Source: Sphingomonas suaedae (GTDB lineage: Bacteria; Pseudomonadota; Alphaproteobacteria; Sphingomonadales; Sphingomonadaceae). Taken from it: a DNA stretch of 64,000 nt. Location: contig NZ_CP042239.1 of NCBI RefSeq assembly GCF_007833215.1, positions 3,656,001-3,720,000 of the forward strand, read 5' to 3'. The position numbers and the translations under genes were made by a program. The notes below the pieces were generated by a model. It saw nothing but the letters and a program-made list of their open reading frames with translations. It was not told the origin of the DNA and did no database searches. Positions 61,431 to 64,000 of the stretch are shown piece after piece. Each line of letters begins with the position of its first letter. Position 1 is the first letter of the stretch.

Positions 61431-61805
61431 TCAGAACAGTCGCCCGCCATTGGGAACGGCCACGCTCGGGTGGAACAGCACGACCTTCCCGTCCGCATCG
61501 GGAAAGCCCAGCGTCAGCACTTCCGACATCATCGGCCCGATCTGGCGCGGGGGGAAGTTCACTACGGCGGCCACCTGTCGACCGGGAAGGTCCTCAAGCG
61601 CATAATGTTCGGTGATCTGCGCCGAGGATCGCTTGATCCCGATCGCCGGACCGAAATCGATCGTCAGTCTGTAGGCGGGCTTGCGCGCCTCTGGAAAGGG
61701 TTCGGCGGCAACGATCGTGCCGACGCGGATATCGACGGCCAGAAACTGATCGAATGCAATTTCCGGTGCAGCGGGGGCGTTGGTGGCGTGGTTTACGTGC
61801 ATCAT
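61431..61805 (-). CDS. CsaA-like tRNA-binding domain protein
   Basis: 124 aa. [51 protein letters not shown] and [27 protein letters not shown] form the complete one-domain tRNA-binding OB-fold of the CsaA family, linked to protein export. Two ATGs in a row (61805 and 61802) follow AGGAG. It is divergent from ung. Confidence 0.9.
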   Translation of the reverse strand: MMHVNHATNAPAAPEIAFDQFLAVDIRVGTIVAAEPFPEARKPAYRLTIDFGPAIGIKRSSAQITEHYALEDLPGRQVAAVVNFPPRQIGPMMSEVLTLGFPDADGKVVLFHPSVAVPNGGRLF

Positions 61806-61860
61806 CGTCTCCTGGTGCGGCCGATTGACAGATTGGGGGCGCTTCGCCCAGTCCTTCGCT

Positions 61861-62538
61861 ATGGCCGTCAATCTCCATCCCGACTGGCTCGAACCGCTCC
61901 AGCGCGAATTCGATAGCCCGTACATGGCCGCGCTGCGCCAGTTCCTGCTGGAGGAGAAAGCGGCGGGCAAGCGCATTTTCCCGCGCGGGCGTGATTGGTT
62001 CCGCGCGCTCGATCTTACCCCGCCGTCCAGCATCCGCGTCGTGATCCTGGGGCAGGATCCCTATCATGGTGAGGGGCAGGCGCATGGCCTGTGCTTCTCG
62101 GTCCAGCCCGGCGTCCGCGTGCCGCCGAGCCTGGTCAATATCTACAAGGAGCTGAAGGCCGATCTCGGCATTGATCCGCCCGGCCACGGCTTCCTCGAGC
62201 ATTGGGCGAAGCAGGGCGTGTTGCTGCTCAACAACGTCCTGACGGTCGAGATGGGGCTGGCGGCGTCGCACAAGGGGCGGGGGTGGGAGCGGTTCACTGA
62301 CGCGGTCGTCGCGCATGTCAACGCGCTGCCCGATCCAGTGGTGTTCATGCTGTGGGGCAGCCACGCTCAGAAAAAGGCTGCGTCGGTCGATCCGCGGCAT
62401 CTGGTGCTCAAATCGGTCCACCCGTCGCCGCTCTCGGCGCACGGCGGCTTTTTCGGGTGTCGGCATTTCTCGAAGGCGAACGCCTTCCTTGAAGCGAACG
62501 GGCGCGGCGCGATCGACTGGGCGCTGCCCCCGGTTTGA
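61861..62538 (+). CDS. ung: Uracil-DNA glycosylase (family 1)
   Basis: 225 aa. [18 protein letters not shown] holds the catalytic Asp and water-activating loop; [10 protein letters not shown] and [21 protein letters not shown] are the uracil-binding and minor-groove loops. It removes uracil from DNA. The ATG at 61861 was chosen because [10 protein letters not shown] is the usual start of the family. Confidence 0.95.
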   Translation: MAVNLHPDWLEPLQREFDSPYMAALRQFLLEEKAAGKRIFPRGRDWFRALDLTPPSSIRVVILGQDPYHGEGQAHGLCFSVQPGVRVPPSLVNIYKELKADLGIDPPGHGFLEHWAKQGVLLLNNVLTVEMGLAASHKGRGWERFTDAVVAHVNALPDPVVFMLWGSHAQKKAASVDPRHLVLKSVHPSPLSAHGGFFGCRHFSKANAFLEANGRGAIDWALPPV

Positions 62539-62550
62539 ACCCAAAGTTGC

Positions 62551-62647
62551 GTTTGCCCTGAGCCTGTCGAAGGGCGATCCCAACAGCGCTGGGCTCGCCG
62601 TCCTTCAACAGGCTCAGGACAGGCCCTTCGACAAGCTCAGGGCAAAC
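62551..62647. repeat. Long inverted repeat (TTCGACAAGCTCAGG family)
   Basis: The left arm (62551-62575) and right arm (62623-62647) are 25-bp reverse complements with one mismatch, containing GCCCTTCGACAAGCTCAGGG. An inner copy, CCTTCAACAGGCTCAGGAC, lies between them. This is a common sphingomonad interspersed repeat. It separates ung from the convergent receptor gene. Confidence 0.8.
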
Positions 62648-62655
62648 GGAGGGGT

Positions 62656-62675
62656 TACCCCCGGCTCGCGCCGGG
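62656..62675 (-). terminator. Hairpin after the TonB-dependent receptor gene
   Basis: CCCCGGC-tcgc-GCCGGGG lies just beyond the receptor stop at 62688. There is no T-run, so confidence is moderate. Confidence 0.4.
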
Positions 62676-62687
62676 GTGGGGGCATGG

Positions 62688-64000
62688 TCAGAAACTCACC
62701 CGCGCAGCAACGCGGATGTCACGCCCGGCCAGCGGGGCGAAATCCTTGGTAAAGCTCGCATGGCGGCGCGCATCGACGTCGAAGATATTGTTCGCCGACA
62801 GGATCAGCGCGGTCTCGCGCGCCTCGCCGAACGGGTGCCAGGTGATCGATGCGTTGACGAGGGTGAACGCCGCCGTCTCGCTCTCGAAGGCGGCGACGCG
62901 AGTCTGGCGGGTGACATGTTCGACCTCGACCCGCCCGCCGATCTGGCCCTGGCTCGCATCGATTCCCGCAAGCACCCGCAGCGGCGGGATGCGGGGAACG
63001 GGGCTGCCATCTTCCAGTTCGGCATGGACATAATCGGCGACCAGATTGCCGCCCAAAGTGAAGCCGCCTTCCTCGCCCTCGATAAAGGTCGTCGAAACCT
63101 CACCCTCGACGCCGACATAGCGTGCGTCCGACTGGCGGAACTCGAACACCGGAAGTTCGTCTTTCTCGTCGCCGGTCGCGACCTCATAGATATAGTCGGT
63201 GAACCAGTTGGCGTATCCCGCGACCTGGAACTTCACTGGCCCCGCGCTGCCGCGCGCGTAAATCTCGCCGCCCCAGCTCTTTTCTGTGCGGAAATTGGGG
63301 TTGCCGACCTCATAGGCCTGGGTCGCGATGTGCGGACCGTTGGAGAACAACTCCTCTGCCGACGGCGCACGCACCGCACGGGAGACGTTGGCGCCGATCT
63401 TCACGCGCGGCGCGATTGCGTAGGACAGGCCGAAGGCGCCCGAAAAGGCGTCGAACTTGCGGTCGAACGCAGCGGTGGGCGAATCTTCTTCCAGCCCGAG
63501 CTTTACGGCGTTCGCGCGGGCGTTGGTGCGTTCATAGCGCAGCGCGCCCTCGATCCCCAGCTTGCCGAGATCGAGCTCCTGAAGCGTGAAGAAGCCATAT
63601 TGATCGGTGACATTCTCAGGCACGAAAGCCTCGGCGCCGACGGCCGAGAAGTCTCGTGTAAAGCCCTGGAATCCGCTGACGCCGCGCCAGCCATTGCGGT
63701 CCGCCTGGACCAGTTCCAGCCGCCCCTCGAATCCCTCGGCCGAAAACACGGTGCCGACCTCGTCGCCCTCGAACTCGGTATGTTCATAATCCGAATAACC
63801 CGCCCGGACGCGAAGTGCGTCGATGAAGCCGCCGATCTTCACTTCGCCGCGCATGTCGGCGCGGAACTGCTTGAGCGCGATCGTCACCGGCTCCTCGCCA
63901 TGTTCATGCTCGTCATGATCCTCGTCATCATGATCTTCATCCTCATGATGATGTTCCGCACCCGGGCGCGTCGGAATACCGTAGCGCGTGTCGTAATAGC
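62688..64000 (-). CDS. ZnuD-like TonB-dependent receptor (partial, N-terminus beyond right edge)
   Basis: The last 437 residues of a TonB-dependent outer-membrane receptor, running in from the right edge. YYDTRYGIP then an extracellular loop rich in His, Asp and Glu (EHHHEDEDHDDEDHDEHEH near 63900-63955) matches the zinc-uptake receptor ZnuD and its relatives. Beta-strands follow, with NVSRAVRAPSAEELFSNGPHIATQAYEVGNPNF, the usual receptor signature, and the C-terminus ends in GRDIRVAARVSF, the terminal Phe of outer-membrane barrels. Substrate (zinc or another metal) is inferred from the loop. Zur-type control cannot be judged, as the promoter lies outside. Confidence 0.88.
   Translation of the reverse strand, partial: YYDTRYGIPTRPGAEHHHEDEDHDDEDHDEHEHGEEPVTIALKQFRADMRGEVKIGGFIDALRVRAGYSDYEHTEFEGDEVGTVFSAEGFEGRLELVQADRNGWRGVSGFQGFTRDFSAVGAEAFVPENVTDQYGFFTLQELDLGKLGIEGALRYERTNARANAVKLGLEEDSPTAAFDRKFDAFSGAFGLSYAIAPRVKIGANVSRAVRAPSAEELFSNGPHIATQAYEVGNPNFRTEKSWGGEIYARGSAGPVKFQVAGYANWFTDYIYEVATGDEKDELPVFEFRQSDARYVGVEGEVSTTFIEGEEGGFTLGGNLVADYVHAELEDGSPVPRIPPLRVLAGIDASQGQIGGRVEVEHVTRQTRVAAFESETAAFTLVNASITWHPFGEARETALILSANNIFDVDARRHASFTKDFAPLAGRDIRVAARVSF

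Overview
The window looks like chromosomal DNA from a high-GC alphaproteobacterium of the Sphingomonadaceae, most like Sphingomonas. The evidence is the GC-rich third-codon-position bias, an alphaproteobacterial LexA box (GTTC-N7-GTTC) in front of an imuA-imuB-dnaE2 cassette, an alphaproteobacterial gene order (proA, nadD, rsfS, rlmH, envC, ctpA, dsbB, coq7), and several families of short palindromic repeats typical of sphingomonads. No phage, CRISPR array, rRNA operon or intact insertion sequence was seen. All names come from reading the sequence and recognising families; no database search was run.

Layout. 1-3.2 kb: a multi-PAS/GAF sensor kinase cut by the left edge, and a fumarylacetoacetase-family hydrolase. 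3.2-10.2 kb: the SOS mutasome (imuA, imuB, dnaE2, all minus strand), with a PHD/PIN-type toxin-antitoxin pair on the opposite strand between imuB and dnaE2 and a 162-bp palindromic repeat inserted in frame in imuB. 10.2-15.7 kb: an M3 peptidase, a radical SAM/SPASM protein, tRNA-Gln(CTG), a Ppx/GppA phosphatase and rlmE. 15.7-23.9 kb: a giant thioester alpha-2-macroglobulin followed by penicillin-binding protein 1C. 24-32 kb: envelope and respiration genes (RcnB-like, bamE, a bc1-complex chaperone, a YceD/DUF177 protein), two tandem CPTCPPPC lipoproteins, a diheme cytochrome/beta-helix pair, a hemerythrin and a large membrane protein.

32-39 kb is a minus-strand housekeeping run, proA - [RHH/ParE toxin-antitoxin] - nadD - rsfS - rlmH - envC - ctpA - dsbB - coq7, with short overlaps at several joints. 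39-45 kb holds a DUF3667 protein, two tandem small secreted proteins, and hscC with a membrane-anchored J-like partner. 45-54 kb is a second minus-strand run (ptsP, rodZ, cpoB, tilS, ftsH) plus a permease and a lipoprotein. 54.2-54.9 kb is the only long gene-free stretch; it is AT-richer and holds a 332-bp segment bounded by long inverted repeats, which resembles a non-autonomous mobile element. 54.9-64 kb holds a nitronate monooxygenase-like enzyme, yjbQ, an AAC(3)-I-like acetyltransferase, lysC, a LuxR-type regulator without a visible synthase, ubiG, a csaA-like gene, ung, and a ZnuD-like TonB-dependent receptor cut by the right edge.

The strongest leads for unusual biology are the toxin-antitoxin pair lodged in the SOS mutagenesis cassette, the palindromic repeat translated as part of ImuB, the inverted-repeat element at 54.5-54.8 kb, the paired CPTCPPPC lipoproteins, and the HscC/J-like module whose J domain has lost the HPD motif.
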